Below are positions 34,621-44,119 of a stretch of DNA of 64,000 nt, one piece after another. Numbering within the stretch: the stretch's first letter is position 1; each line of letters begins with the position of its first letter. The notes under the pieces were generated by a model. That model ran no database searches, was not told the origin of the DNA, and was given only the letters and a program-made list of their open reading frames with translations. The position numbers and the translations under genes were made by a program. The stretch is from Clostridia bacterium (GTDB lineage: Bacteria > Bacillota > Clostridia > TANB77 > CAG-508), in assembly GCA_017625465.1 (NCBI GenBank), contig JAGAKS010000001.1, positions 105,611-169,610 on the forward strand. The letters are read 5' to 3'.

Positions 34621-36579
34621 TTACATTTTTTCCTTGATAATACCCTCTCTATACGCTGCCAATAACTGTTTTAAATCTGCAATTTCATTTTGCAATTTTT
34701 TACCATTATCAGTATCAAAAACTCTCTTTCTTTTTTCGACATGTTCTTGCAATATTATTTCGCTTTTTATGTCACTACCTTCTTCTATTGCTTTCTGTTT
34801 AGATTCAAAAGGTTCATTTACAGCAAGAACTAATCCATTTGAATTATAGCTTAAAGTATATCCTGCAATTCCAGTTGTTGGTTGATATGCTTTTGAAAAT
34901 CCTCCATCTATTACAATATATTTTCCACCAGCTCTTATTGGTGATTCTCCGTCTTTTGCTTTAACTGGCATGTGTCCATTTATTATATGACCTTCTTTTA
35001 TATCAGCTCCAAAATTTTCTAATATTTTATTACATATTTCTTCACTTTCTATATGCTTATAATATGGATTTTTATTTTCTTTATGCAAAGCTTTTTCTTC
35101 CAAAAAATACCTTTCAAAAGTTGCTGCTTTATCTTTTCCAAATAAAGGAGATTTTGCACCACACCAAAAATACCACATTAAATCTACTGCTTCACCATTT
35201 TCATCTTTATTTTCAAAAAATGCCTTATGTGCAATATTTTCAATATTATCCATTAATTCTTTTCCTTTGAATTTTTTACCCATAAGTTCAACTGTTTCAA
35301 ATTCTCCGTCTTCTGTCATAGGAATACAACCATGGAAAAGTACGTTATTATTATAGTTTTCATACATTCCTCCTTGTGAATACAAGAAATTAACATGTTG
35401 TGCTAATTTTTCGCTATGTACAAAAGAACTCTTTAATCTTTCCATTATTTCTTTTTCTTCATCAGTTAATTTATATGGATTTTTTGGATCTACTGTTGGA
35501 AAATTAGAATCTTTTAATTTGTATTCTGTTCCAGCAATAGTTACAGTTTTACTTTCAAAATTTATTTTATCTAATAAAAGTCTATCTTTCATTTTAAATT
35601 CTGGGTGTTTTTTTATAAGTGCACCTTCTACTTTAAATTGTATAATAGAAATAGCTTTATGTATTTTAGACATTGCAATCTTATCGCTGTTACTATATCT
35701 GCTTGAAGACTCTTTGTTTTTTGGATAAAACAAAGTACAGTCATCATCTTTATAAATTCTGCTAGCAAACATAGATAATGGTCTTATATTTATTCCATAT
35801 TGTTCTTCCAAAGTTGCTAAATTATCATATCTACTACAAATTCTGATAACATTTGCAATGCAAGATTCATTTCCACAAGCAGCACCCATCCATAATATAT
35901 CATGATTTCCCCATTCTATATCCAAACTGTGGAAATTCATAAGTTTATCCATAATAATTGGTGCACCTGGACCTCTGTCATAAATATCACCTATAATATG
36001 AAGATGGTCTATTGCCATTCTTTTTATAAATTCTGACATAACAAATATAAATTCATCTGCTTTTTTTAAATCTATTATACTTTCAATAATTTGCTTATTA
36101 TATTCTTCTTTATTACTATCATCACCTTGCATGTGTAAAAGCTCATCTATAATATAATCAAAACCCTTTGGAATTGCTTTTCTAACCTTAGAACGAGTAT
36201 ATTTTGAGCTTACTGCTCTACCTACTTGAATTAATCTATACAACGTTATTTTATAAAATTCTTCTATATTTTTAACTTCAGATTTTATAGCTTTTAATTT
36301 TTCTTCTGGATAGTAAATTAATGTTGCTAAGTTTTTTCTTTCCTCTTCTGTAAGCGCATTTTTATAAATATCTTCTATTTTATTTTTTATAATTCCTGAG
36401 CCATTATTCAAAATATGAATAAAAGCTTCATATTCTCCATGTATATCACTTAAAAATAATTCTGTTCCTTTTGGCAAATTTAAAATTGCTTGAAGGTTAA
36501 TTATTTCTTCAGCAACCTCCTGTGTATTTCTATAATTCTTACTTAAAAGTTCTAAATACTTTTGCTTTTCTGCGTTCAT
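34621..36579 (-). CDS. fbp: Fructose-1,6-bisphosphatase, class III
   Basis: A 652-residue gluconeogenic phosphatase (Fbp, YydE-like) typical of Firmicutes, unrelated to class I enzymes. The calcineurin-like metallophosphatase motifs are visible: FLSDIHGEYEAF near residue 43, GDIYDRGPGAP near 196, WGNHDILWMGA near 222 and NGHMPVKAKDGESP near 535. Mn-dependent activity and activation by PEP are known in B. subtilis. The ATG at 36579 has AAGGAGG directly upstream; the longer reading from 36603 places the site inside the gene. It stands alone, transcribed away from the spoVA operon. Confidence 0.95.
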   Translation of the reverse strand: MNAEKQKYLELLSKNYRNTQEVAEEIINLQAILNLPKGTELFLSDIHGEYEAFIHILNNGSGIIKNKIEDIYKNALTEEERKNLATLIYYPEEKLKAIKSEVKNIEEFYKITLYRLIQVGRAVSSKYTRSKVRKAIPKGFDYIIDELLHMQGDDSNKEEYNKQIIESIIDLKKADEFIFVMSEFIKRMAIDHLHIIGDIYDRGPGAPIIMDKLMNFHSLDIEWGNHDILWMGAACGNESCIANVIRICSRYDNLATLEEQYGINIRPLSMFASRIYKDDDCTLFYPKNKESSSRYSNSDKIAMSKIHKAISIIQFKVEGALIKKHPEFKMKDRLLLDKINFESKTVTIAGTEYKLKDSNFPTVDPKNPYKLTDEEKEIMERLKSSFVHSEKLAQHVNFLYSQGGMYENYNNNVLFHGCIPMTEDGEFETVELMGKKFKGKELMDNIENIAHKAFFENKDENGEAVDLMWYFWCGAKSPLFGKDKAATFERYFLEEKALHKENKNPYYKHIESEEICNKILENFGADIKEGHIINGHMPVKAKDGESPIRAGGKYIVIDGGFSKAYQPTTGIAGYTLSYNSNGLVLAVNEPFESKQKAIEEGSDIKSEIILQEHVEKRKRVFDTDNGKKLQNEIADLKQLLAAYREGIIKEKM

Positions 36580-36700
36580 AAATTCCTCCTTAAAATTATT
36601 CATTATTATTCTATTTGCTATTTGTGTATTTTATATGAATAAATTATGTTTTTTCGGGAAAATTACATATAAACAAAATTTTACATTTAAGGAGGTTTTT

Positions 36701-36946
36701 ATGAAATCTGAAAAACATATAAAAATTACTGGATATTCAAATTTATCTTGGAAAGATGCTATTGTAAAAACAATTGAAGAAGCATCTAAAACTTTAAGTC
36801 ATTTAACTAATATCACAGTAGTAAAGCAACGTGCTACTATTCAAAACGATAAAATTACAGAATATCTTGTAGATTTAGACATTGCATTTCAAATAGAAAG
36901 TGTTCCAAATTTAATTCAAAATAATGATGAACAAGATAGTTTATAG
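36701..36946 (+). CDS. Dodecin family flavin-binding protein
   Basis: An 81-residue dodecin, a small protein that forms hollow dodecamers storing flavin or CoA. The pattern GYSNLSWKDAIVKTIEEASKTLSHLTNITVVKQRATI matches the family's 'S-x-S-W-x-D-A' helix start and later beta strand (VDLDIAFQIE). The residue that stacks on flavin (Trp in SWKDA) is present. The start has AAGGAGG. Eight bases later the spoVAC start follows, so it is the first gene of a dodecin-spoVAC-D-E operon. That suggests expression in the forespore and, speculatively, a role in storing cofactor in the spore. Confidence 0.8.
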   Translation: MKSEKHIKITGYSNLSWKDAIVKTIEEASKTLSHLTNITVVKQRATIQNDKITEYLVDLDIAFQIESVPNLIQNNDEQDSL

Positions 36947-36954
36947 GAGGAATT

Positions 36955-37407
36955 ATGAACAAAGAAGATTATCAAAAAGTTGTAGAAGATAAATCACCTA
37001 ATTCGCCCATTATAAAAAACTGCTTTAATGCCTTTTGGGTTGGTGGTTTAATCTGTGCTATCGGACAAATTTTATTCGAATTTTTTAAATATCGTGGATT
37101 AGAAGAAAAACTTTGCTATACAAGTGTTTCTATGTCACTAATATTCTTAAGTGCTTTTTTAACAGCTTTAAACGTTTTTAATCGTATTGGAAAATTTGCT
37201 GGCGCTGGTTCACTTATTCCTATTACAGGTTTTGCAAACTCTATCGTATCACCTGCTATGGAATATAAATCTGAAGGTTATGTTATGGGTGTAGGTTCAA
37301 AAATGTTTACAGTTGCAGGTCCAGTTCTTGTTTATGGAATTTCTGCAAGTATCATTGTTGGATTAATTTATATGCTATTTAACACTCAAAGTATAACTTT
37401 AATTTAA
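36955..37407 (+). CDS. spoVAC: Stage V sporulation protein AC
   Basis: SpoVAC is a membrane subunit of the channel that loads Ca-dipicolinic acid into the forespore and releases it at germination. The 150-residue product has about five membrane helices and the family signatures FWVGGLICAIGQILFEFF, GAGSLIPITGFANSIVSPAMEYKSEGY and GPVLVYG. The start has GGAGG, and spoVAD follows ten bases later. Length is standard. Confidence 0.95.
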   Translation: MNKEDYQKVVEDKSPNSPIIKNCFNAFWVGGLICAIGQILFEFFKYRGLEEKLCYTSVSMSLIFLSAFLTALNVFNRIGKFAGAGSLIPITGFANSIVSPAMEYKSEGYVMGVGSKMFTVAGPVLVYGISASIIVGLIYMLFNTQSITLI

Positions 37408-37417
37408 GGAGGAAAAT

Positions 37418-38422
37418 ATGAAAAAAGTTGGAAAACAAAGTTATACCTTAACAAACCCTGTAAATATAACTTCTACTGCATCTATTGTTGGTCCAAAAGA
37501 GAAAGCCGGACCTTTATATAAGTATTTTGATCAAACTTTAGAAGATGAATTTTGGGGTGAAAACTCTTGGGAAAAAGCTGAAAGTAAAATTATAAAAGAA
37601 ACTGTTAATATGGCAATATCAAAATCTGGAATTGCAAGTAGCGATATAGACTTTTGTTTTGCAGGAGATTTATTAAATCAATGTATTTCCTCTTCTTTTG
37701 GACTTAGAGAAACCAATATACCTTTTTTTGGTGTATTTGGAGCTTGTTCAACCTTTGTAGAAAGTAGTATATTAGCTTCTATTGCTATTGATGGAGGATT
37801 TGCAACCAATGTAGTATGTGCAAGTTCTAGCCATTTTTGTAGTGCTGAAAAACAATTTCGTTTTCCATTAGAGCTTGGTAATCAAAGGACTCCTACTAGT
37901 CAATGGACTGTTACAGGTTCTGGCAGTATGGTATTAACATCTTCTGGAACTGGGCCTTTCATAACTACTTTTACTCCAGGAAAAATTGTTGATATGGGAA
38001 TAAAAGATGCAAACAATATGGGGGCTGCTATGGCAGGCGCTGCAGAAGATACTATTGTAACACACTTTAAAGACTTAGGTAGAGATGAAACCTATTATGA
38101 TGCTATTTTTACTGGCGATTTAGGTTATGTTGGCAAAGATTTACTATTAGATTTAGTCAAAGGTGATGGTTATAATATAAAAAATATTTATAACGATTGC
38201 GGTGTTCTTATTTTTGATAAAGATGCACAAGATACACACGCTGGTGGCTCTGGTTGTGGTTGTATTGCCTCTGTATTTTCTGGCTATATTTATAAAATGC
38301 TTCAAGAACAAAAATTAAAAAAAGTTTTACTTGTTGCAACTGGAGCTTTAATGAACTCTACTTCAATGCAACAAGGTGAATCTATTCCTGGTATTGCACA
38401 CGCTATAAGTATCGAGATTTAA
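37418..38422 (+). CDS. spoVAD: Stage V sporulation protein AD
   Basis: SpoVAD is the dipicolinic-acid-binding subunit of the SpoVA channel and has a thiolase-like (KAS) fold. The 334-residue product shows DFCFAGDLLNQCISSSFGLRE near 82, the thiolase-like GACSTFVES near 112, FPLELGNQRTPTSQWTVTGSG near 148 and a C-terminal GSGCGCIASV. The catalytic cysteine of thiolases corresponds here to GACST, though SpoVAD is considered non-enzymatic. GGAGG precedes the start. It is intact, unlike the following spoVAE. Confidence 0.95.
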   Translation: MKKVGKQSYTLTNPVNITSTASIVGPKEKAGPLYKYFDQTLEDEFWGENSWEKAESKIIKETVNMAISKSGIASSDIDFCFAGDLLNQCISSSFGLRETNIPFFGVFGACSTFVESSILASIAIDGGFATNVVCASSSHFCSAEKQFRFPLELGNQRTPTSQWTVTGSGSMVLTSSGTGPFITTFTPGKIVDMGIKDANNMGAAMAGAAEDTIVTHFKDLGRDETYYDAIFTGDLGYVGKDLLLDLVKGDGYNIKNIYNDCGVLIFDKDAQDTHAGGSGCGCIASVFSGYIYKMLQEQKLKKVLLVATGALMNSTSMQQGESIPGIAHAISIEI

Positions 38423-38432
38423 GGAGGAATAT

Positions 38433-38808
38433 ATGAATATTGATTGGATGATGATATTAAGAGCTTTTATAGTAGGTGGTTTATTATGTATTATAGCTCA
38501 AATATTAATTGACAAAACTAAAATAACTCCAGCAAGAATTCTTGTTACTTATGTAACTGCTGGTGCTATACTTGGGCGGTCTTGGATGGTATAAGTATTT
38601 GATAGATTTTGCTGGTTGTGGTGCTACTGTTCCACTTACAGGTTTTGGAAATCTATTATCTACTGGTGCAATAGAAGCAATAAAAGAACACGGCTTTATT
38701 GGCGCATTCACAGGTGGAACTACCGCTGCTGCTGGCGGAATTGCTTCTGCAATTTTCTTTGGATACATTGCTTCACTTGTATCAAAACCACATATAAAAA
38801 AGCAATAA
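38433..38808 (+). pseudogene. spoVAE: Stage V sporulation protein AE, interrupted by a +1 frameshift
   Basis: The first part from the ATG at 38433 (GGAGG upstream) reads FIVGGLLCIIAQILIDKTK and onward to TAGAILG, then runs into a stop at 38591-38593 after a change of frame. The rest of SpoVAE (LGWYKYLIDFAGCGATVPLTG and onward) continues in another frame up to 38808. Removing one G from the GGG at 38574-38576 restores a full-length protein of about 124 residues with the expected membrane helices. It is therefore either a real one-base insertion, a sequencing error, or a site of slippage. SpoVAE is one of the core SpoVAC-D-E(b) channel subunits. Confidence 0.87.
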
Positions 38809-38831
38809 AAAACGGGCAATGCCCGTTTTTT
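38807..38831. terminator. Bidirectional terminator between spoVAE and leuS
   Basis: AAAAAACGGGCA/TGCCCGTTTTTT inverted repeat between convergent genes. Strong GC core with A and T tracts on both sides. Confidence 0.9.
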
Positions 38832-41258
38832 CTATTTTACAACTATATTATAAATTTTTCCTTTTACATAAATTTCTTTTACAACTGTTTTATCAGCAAT
38901 TGCTTTTTGTACAAGTTCGCTATTATGAGCTTTTTCTTTAACTTCATCTTCACTTGCATCTTTGGAAACTAGTACAACATCTTTTACTTTTCCATTAATT
39001 TGAACTGGAATTTCAATTTCATCATCAATTGTTTTAGCTTCATCATACTTAGGCCAAGGTGTTTCATTTATTGTTTTTGCTTCACCTAAAATTTGATATA
39101 ATTCTTCTGTCATGTGTGGTGCAAATGGATTTAACAATTGTAAGAATGTTTTATATTCAGCTTTGTTTATTTCTTTATCTTTGTAAAATTCGTTTGTCAT
39201 TGTCATAAATGTAGCAACAGCTGTATTAAATTTCATATCTTCAATATCTGAAGAAACTTTTTTAATAGCTTTGTGCATCATTTTTTCATGTTTAGCAGAA
39301 TATTCTTCTCCATCTACTAGAATATCTTGCATATTCCATACTCTGTCTAAGAATTTACCGCAACCACGAATACTTTCCATAGACCAAGGTGCAGTTTGGT
39401 CGAATGGTCCCATAAACATTTCATATACTCTAAATGTATCTGCTCCAAATTCTTTAACTATATCATCTGGGTTAACAACATTACCTTTAGATTTAGACAT
39501 TTTCTCACCATTTGAACCAAGTATCATTCCGTGTGAAGTACGTTTTTGATATGGCTCTTTTGTAGGGACAACTCCTATATCATATAAGAATTTATGCCAA
39601 AATCTTGAATATAACAAGTGAAGTGTTGTATGCTCCATTCCGCCATTATACCAATCTACTGGTCCCCAGTATTCCATTGCTTCTTTAGATGCTAACTCGT
39701 TATCATTATGAGCATCCATATATCTTAAGAAATACCATGAAGAACCAGCCCATTGAGGCATTGTATCTGTTTCTCTTCTTGCATCTTTTCCACAACATGG
39801 ACATTTTGTTTTAATCCATTCTGTTTGTTTTGCAAGTGGAGATTCTCCATTTTCACCTGGTTCATAATCTTCTATTTCTGGTAATTTAAGTGGTAATTCT
39901 GTTTCTGAAATTGGGTTCCATCCGCAGTCTTCACAATATACCATTGGTATTGGTTCTCCCCAATATCTTTGGCGAGAAAATACCCAATCACGAAGTTTAT
40001 AATTTACTTTTCTTGTTCCTAATTTATGTTCTTCAATATATTCTATTGCTTTTTGTATAGCTTCTTTGCTATTTAAACCATCTAAGAAACCTGAATTTAC
40101 TGCTACACCATTTTCAACATCTGTAAATGCTTCTGTTAGCTCAGTTTCGACTTGGTCTTGACCTTTTGCTTTAATAACAGTTTTTATAGGTAAACCAAAT
40201 TTTGTAGCAAACTCAAAATCTCTGTCATCATGTGCTGGAACAGCCATAATAGCACCAGTTCCATAAGTAATTAAAACATAATCTGAAATCCATACTGGAA
40301 TTTCTTCTTTTGTTAAAGGATTAATTGCTTTAATACCTTTAATTTCAACACCAGTTTTTTCCTTATTCATTTCAGCTCTTTCAAAATCTGATTTTAGAGC
40401 TGCTTTTTCTTTATATGCTTTAACTTCGTCTAGGTTAGTAATTTTATCAGCATATTTTTCAATTAAAGGATGTTCTGGTGCTACAACCATATATGTTGCA
40501 CCAAACATTGTATCTGGTCTTGTTGTATAAATTTGTAAGCTATCATTTAAACCTGAAAGCTCAAAATTTACTTCTGCTCCTTCGCTTCTACCAATCCAAT
40601 GTTTTTGTTGTGCTTTTATTTTTTCTAAGAAATCTATATCATCTAAATCATCTATCAATCTTTGTGCATATTTTGTAATTCCAAGCATCCATTGTGATTT
40701 TTCTTTTTGAACAACTGGACTTCCACATCTTTCGCAAACACCATTAACAACTTCTTCATTAGCCAAACCAACTTTACAACCTGTACAGAAATTGATAGGC
40801 ATTGTAGCTTTATATGCTAAGCCATGTTTATATAGTTGAATAAAAATCCATTGTGTCCATTTATAATAATCTGGATCTGTTGTATTTACTTCTCTTGACC
40901 AATCAAAAGAAAAACCTAAAGATTTTAATTGTTCTCTAAAATGATTTACATTGTTTTCTGTTGTAATTTTTGGATGAACATGATTTTTTATAGCATAATT
41001 TTCAGCAGGGAGTCCGAATGCATCAAAACCAATTGGATATAAAACATTATATCCTTCCATTCTTTTCTTTCTTGCAACAATATCAAGAGCCGTATAACTT
41101 CTTGGATGTCCAACGTGTAATCCTTGACCTGATGGATATGGAAATTCTATAAGACCATACCATTTTTTCATTGTGTAATCATTTTTGGCATTGAAAGTTC
41201 CTTCTCTATACCATTTTTCTTGCCATTTCTTTTCTACTTCTTTAAAATTGTAACTCAT
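38832..41258 (-). CDS. leuS: Leucyl-tRNA synthetase
   Basis: An 808-residue class I synthetase. HIGH-type motif [16 protein letters not shown] near residue 41, a zinc ribbon with CTGC/CERC near 155-180, the CP1 editing domain about 215-410, KMSKS at [14 protein letters not shown] near 575, and the anticodon-binding and C-terminal domains. The ATG at 41258 is preceded by GGGAGAGA; a TTG start at 41285 would include this site. Length fits bacterial LeuS. No T-box is visible in the 160 bases upstream. Confidence 0.97.
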   Translation of the reverse strand: MSYNFKEVEKKWQEKWYREGTFNAKNDYTMKKWYGLIEFPYPSGQGLHVGHPRSYTALDIVARKKRMEGYNVLYPIGFDAFGLPAENYAIKNHVHPKITTENNVNHFREQLKSLGFSFDWSREVNTTDPDYYKWTQWIFIQLYKHGLAYKATMPINFCTGCKVGLANEEVVNGVCERCGSPVVQKEKSQWMLGITKYAQRLIDDLDDIDFLEKIKAQQKHWIGRSEGAEVNFELSGLNDSLQIYTTRPDTMFGATYMVVAPEHPLIEKYADKITNLDEVKAYKEKAALKSDFERAEMNKEKTGVEIKGIKAINPLTKEEIPVWISDYVLITYGTGAIMAVPAHDDRDFEFATKFGLPIKTVIKAKGQDQVETELTEAFTDVENGVAVNSGFLDGLNSKEAIQKAIEYIEEHKLGTRKVNYKLRDWVFSRQRYWGEPIPMVYCEDCGWNPISETELPLKLPEIEDYEPGENGESPLAKQTEWIKTKCPCCGKDARRETDTMPQWAGSSWYFLRYMDAHNDNELASKEAMEYWGPVDWYNGGMEHTTLHLLYSRFWHKFLYDIGVVPTKEPYQKRTSHGMILGSNGEKMSKSKGNVVNPDDIVKEFGADTFRVYEMFMGPFDQTAPWSMESIRGCGKFLDRVWNMQDILVDGEEYSAKHEKMMHKAIKKVSSDIEDMKFNTAVATFMTMTNEFYKDKEINKAEYKTFLQLLNPFAPHMTEELYQILGEAKTINETPWPKYDEAKTIDDEIEIPVQINGKVKDVVLVSKDASEDEVKEKAHNSELVQKAIADKTVVKEIYVKGKIYNIVVK

Positions 41259-41364
41259 AAATGCATCTCTCCCTTTTATTTTCAATTGATTTTTATATTA
41301 TATACTGTTTTGAAAACTTTTGCAAGTGTAGAAATTAAACTTTGAATTATAACTTTAAAATATA

Positions 41365-41396
41365 AAAAGAAAGTAGACTTTTGTATCTACTTTCTT
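41365..41396 (-). terminator. Intrinsic terminator after the FGE-like gene
   Basis: Minus-strand AGAAAGTAGA/TCTACTTTCT stem with an eight-base loop and then a T-run. Confidence 0.8.
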
Positions 41397-41420
41397 AACA
41401 TTTTCTTTTTAAAATTAATT

Positions 41421-42572
41421 TTATGTGTTTTCATATAAAACCATTCTAAATCCCCAATATTCATCAGTTAAATCTTCTGGATAACCATTTCTACTATTAG
41501 CAATTTTATTTAAGTTAGCACTTCCTCCACGAACAACTCTATTTCTAACTGTATCTGTTGAGTTATTTTTCTTTGTTGTAGTTTTTTTACCGGTATTTGA
41601 ATTGATTGGCGCATATTCTTCAGTTGTCCATTCTCTAACATTTCCAGCTAAATCGCAAATATAATTCATTTGATCACTTTCTGTTGAACCTGTTGGATAT
41701 ATTGTTCCAGAATAATTTCCATAACTTGTATTTGTTGAATAATTTGGAACTGATTTATTAATCCATTCAAGTGTTGTGTCCCATGCATAACTATTTACTA
41801 AAGCAGTAGCAACATTTTCATAACCAAAAGCTTCAGCTGATGATGTTGCAGCTTCTTCTGCTTCTCTGAAATTTATGCCTGTCCATGGCATCTTTTCTGC
41901 CAAACTAGCTGCGACTTTTCTTCCATCTATTTCATAAGAACTTGATTCAAATCTAGCTATATAGAAACCATAATTTTTAGCAACACTATTTACTAAAGCT
42001 GTTGCAGAAGAATTTGATTCTTCATAATCTGTGCTCATCATATTAGAACGTGTTAAAATTCCGGTTGGAACTGGAACCCAAACATATTGATTACCAAATT
42101 TATCTTGTATAACATAACCAGTATCTACTTCTCCACCTATACATTCGAATCCTGTTGGAATGTATGGATTATTAGCTGATATTTCTCTAATATTAGTTAC
42201 TTCTATTGATAAAGTGCTTTCTGCTCCATTTACACCAACAGCTTTAAAACTATATTCTCCATTTTCTGTAACTGGATATTCATGAGTTTCAGCAAAAATT
42301 TTAGTTTTATCTGGCAATTGAATATAATCTATACCCTCTTCATCATCAGTAGATGCCACAACAATAATTTTAACTTCACTTTGTTCTTCTTCCATAGTAT
42401 CTAAACTTAGATCTATTACTGGTGCAATAAGATCATCTACATTAGAATTAGCTCCGCCTGGTTTATCACTACTGTTATCTTTTTTTAATATAGAAAATCC
42501 AAATACAACTATTGCTATTAAAAGTATGCATAATCCAACAACTATTATTGGAAAAAATTTATTATCTTTCAT
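41421..42572 (-). CDS. Membrane-anchored FGE/SUMF1-like protein
   Basis: A 383-residue exported protein. A helix at residues 6-27 anchors it, followed by a short Ser/Asn linker, an Ig-like region (about 45-130) and a C-terminal formylglycine-generating-enzyme-like (SUMF1) lectin fold beginning YVWVPVPTG near 160. Family landmarks are FYIARFESSSYE, MPWTGINFREAEEAA, ICDLAGNVREWT, RVVRGGSAN and YWGFRMV. The two catalytic cysteines expected in true FGE are not seen in the C-terminal part, so it is more likely a binding protein than a sulfatase activator. No target is evident. It has its own terminator. Confidence 0.72.
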   Translation of the reverse strand: MKDNKFFPIIVVGLCILLIAIVVFGFSILKKDNSSDKPGGANSNVDDLIAPVIDLSLDTMEEEQSEVKIIVVASTDDEEGIDYIQLPDKTKIFAETHEYPVTENGEYSFKAVGVNGAESTLSIEVTNIREISANNPYIPTGFECIGGEVDTGYVIQDKFGNQYVWVPVPTGILTRSNMMSTDYEESNSSATALVNSVAKNYGFYIARFESSSYEIDGRKVAASLAEKMPWTGINFREAEEAATSSAEAFGYENVATALVNSYAWDTTLEWINKSVPNYSTNTSYGNYSGTIYPTGSTESDQMNYICDLAGNVREWTTEEYAPINSNTGKKTTTKKNNSTDTVRNRVVRGGSANLNKIANSRNGYPEDLTDEYWGFRMVLYENT

Positions 42573-42644
42573 ATTTTCCTCCCAAAAAAGGTTTTATTAT
42601 ATACATATTAAAACATATCAAAATATTTTTTTCAATATAAAAAA

Positions 42645-42675
42645 TAAAAAACTTTTAGAATTTCTAAAAGTTTTC
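42645..42675 (-). terminator. Intrinsic terminator after rpmA
   Basis: AAAACTTTTAGAA/TTCTAAAAGTTTT on the minus strand followed by T-rich sequence. Confidence 0.75.
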
Positions 42676-42697
42676 TATCATATATTTATTCTTCACC

Positions 42698-42955
42698 TTA
42701 TTCAGCTGGATATACGCTAACTTGTTTTTTATCTTTTCCTTTTCTTTCAAATTTAACTTTTCCATCTGTTAAAGCAAATAAAGTGTCATCACTACCGATT
42801 CCTACATTATTTCCTGGATGTACGTTTGTTCCTCTTTGTCTAATTATAATATTTCCGGCTCTTACGATTTGTCCATCAGATTTTTTTACACCAAGTCTCT
42901 TTGACTCACTGTCTCTTCCGTTCTTAACACTACCTTGACCTTTTTTATGTGCCAT
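42698..42955 (-). CDS. rpmA: 50S ribosomal protein L27, short form without the cleaved N-terminal extension
   Basis: An 85-residue L27 starting [20 protein letters not shown], with [18 protein letters not shown] in the core. Its basic N-terminus reaches the peptidyl-transferase centre. Most Firmicutes make L27 with an extra segment ending in FFA that the cysteine protease Prp removes. Here the ATG at 42955 has AGGAG upstream, there is no upstream in-frame start, and no such segment exists. The prp gene normally between rplU and rpmA is also missing (46-bp gap). So this L27 needs no processing apart from Met removal. Confidence 0.95.
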   Translation of the reverse strand: MAHKKGQGSVKNGRDSESKRLGVKKSDGQIVRAGNIIIRQRGTNVHPGNNVGIGSDDTLFALTDGKVKFERKGKDKKQVSVYPAE

Positions 42956-43001
42956 TAAAGATTCACTCCTCTCGCTTTATTATTTATATTCTCATTTTTA
43001 A

Positions 43002-43406
43002 TTAAGCTTCTACTTTTTCTGCTTTTGCTGATTTTGTAGTTTTTGTAGCTTTTTCTGTTTTTTCAGTGCTTTCAGCTTTTTCAGCTTTTTTTGCAGCTGT
43101 TTTAATAGATGTAATTTCTACTTTAGTATAATCTTGTCTATGCCCAATAGTTTTTCTTTCATTCTTTTTAGCTTTATATTTGAAAACTAAAATTTTCTTT
43201 CCTCTACCATTAGAAACTACTTTTCCTTCTACTTTTGCTCCGGCAATAACAGGGCTTCCAACTTCTACTTTACCATCATTAGAAACTAATATTACTTTAT
43301 CAAAAGTAACTTTTTTTCCTTCTTCAACATCTAATTTTTCGAAGTAAACTGTCATCCCTTCTTCTACTTTGTATTGTCTACCACATGCTTCGATAATTGC
43401 GTACAT
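43002..43406 (-). CDS. rplU: 50S ribosomal protein L21 with a basic/acidic C-terminal tail
   Basis: A 134-residue L21. Its N-terminus is [18 protein letters not shown]; the core ends with [19 protein letters not shown] near residue 102, and a tail of about 30 residues rich in Lys, Ala, Glu and Thr follows, which is longer than usual (about 103 residues). The ATG at 43406 has GGAAGG upstream. A longer reading from 43478 would translate the L21 leader and is rejected. It lies between rplT and rpmA. Confidence 0.94.
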   Translation of the reverse strand: MYAIIEACGRQYKVEEGMTVYFEKLDVEEGKKVTFDKVILVSNDGKVEVGSPVIAGAKVEGKVVSNGRGKKILVFKYKAKKNERKTIGHRQDYTKVEITSIKTAAKKAEKAESTEKTEKATKTTKSAKAEKVEA

Positions 43407-43500
43407 TAATTGCACCTTCCTTTCATAATACTCGCTAACTCTCATACTTGGTAGCCATATCTGGCATTTATGAACCAATGTTATGCAGTTTATGCTATTT
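43407..43500 (-). ncRNA. Ribosomal protein L21 leader RNA
   Basis: The region directly upstream of rplU contains AAATGCCAGATATGGCTACC followed by GTATGAGAGTTAGCGA, which I recognise from the L21 leader family of Firmicutes. L21 leaders are thought to bind L21 and reduce translation of rplU. It starts right after the rplT stop. Ends are approximate. Confidence 0.65.
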
Positions 43501-43509
43501 TTATTTTAC

Positions 43510-43860
43510 TTAAGCTTTTTTAGCTATTTCTGCAAGTTCTGTAAATGCTTTGCTATCAGATACTGCTAGTTCTGCAAGCATTTTTCTGTTGATAGTAACA
43601 TTTGCTTTTTTTAATCCAGCGATTAATTTGCTGTATGTTAAACCATTCATTCTTGCTGCTGCATTAATTCTTACTATCCATAATTTTCTGAAATTGCTTT
43701 TTTTATCTTTTCTTCCTACATAAGCATACATACCAGATTTCATAACTGCTTGTTTAGCATTTCTATATCTGTAATGTTTTGCTCCATAGTAACCTTTTGC
43801 TTGTTTTAAAACTTTTTTATGTCTTGCTCTTGTTGTTCTAGCTGTTTTTACTCTTGCCAT
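43510..43860 (-). CDS. rplT: 50S ribosomal protein L20
   Basis: A 116-residue L20, essential for early 50S assembly and, in Firmicutes, the repressor that acts on the infC leader. [20 protein letters not shown] at the N-terminus and [19 protein letters not shown], then [18 protein letters not shown] are family hallmarks. It follows rpmI by about 35 bases and completes the infC-rpmI-rplT operon. Confidence 0.98.
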   Translation of the reverse strand: MARVKTARTTRARHKKVLKQAKGYYGAKHYRYRNAKQAVMKSGMYAYVGRKDKKSNFRKLWIVRINAAARMNGLTYSKLIAGLKKANVTINRKMLAELAVSDSKAFTELAEIAKKA

Positions 43861-43894
43861 TAATTTTCACTCCTTTTTCCCTTAAATTTTAATT

Positions 43895-44098
43895 CTAGTT
43901 ACCATAAGGTAATAATCTTTTGATTTGTGCTTCACATGTTTTGTCAGCCATTCCATCCTGTACTCTAGCTGTCATTCTAACTCTCTTTGTTTTTGTAGCT
44001 AAACGATGTCTTCTATTAGCTTTTGTTCTTTTTACTTTTCCTGTTGCAGTATAAGAATATCTTTTCTTTGCTGCTTTGTTTGTCTTTAATTTTGGCAT
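43895..44098 (-). CDS. rpmI: 50S ribosomal protein L35
   Basis: A 67-residue, very basic L35 (MPKLKTNKAAKKRYSYTATG, KVKRTKANRRH, then KTCEAQIKRLLPY). It is the middle gene of infC-rpmI-rplT; 21 bases separate it from infC. Standard length. Confidence 0.97.
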   Translation of the reverse strand: MPKLKTNKAAKKRYSYTATGKVKRTKANRRHRLATKTKRVRMTARVQDGMADKTCEAQIKRLLPYGN

Positions 44099-44119
44099 TT
44101 TTCCTAGCTCCCTTCATAT

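Noticed and set aside
36604-36700. Sigma-G promoter in front of the dodecin-spoVA operon
   Set aside because: A TGAATA-like -35 is present, but no CATAC-like -10 lies at the right distance, so I did not list it.
38563-38808. A separate small membrane protein in place of the spoVAE 3' half
   Set aside because: It has no ribosome-binding site, and its sequence continues SpoVAE from the preceding frame; a one-base frameshift explains both parts.
41259-41420. Leucine T-box before leuS
   Set aside because: The gap is short and filled by the terminator of the upstream gene; no T-box core sequence is present.
43002-43478. L21 with a 24-residue N-terminal extension
   Set aside because: The extension translates the L21 leader RNA; the ATG at 43406 has its own ribosome-binding site and gives the family N-terminus.
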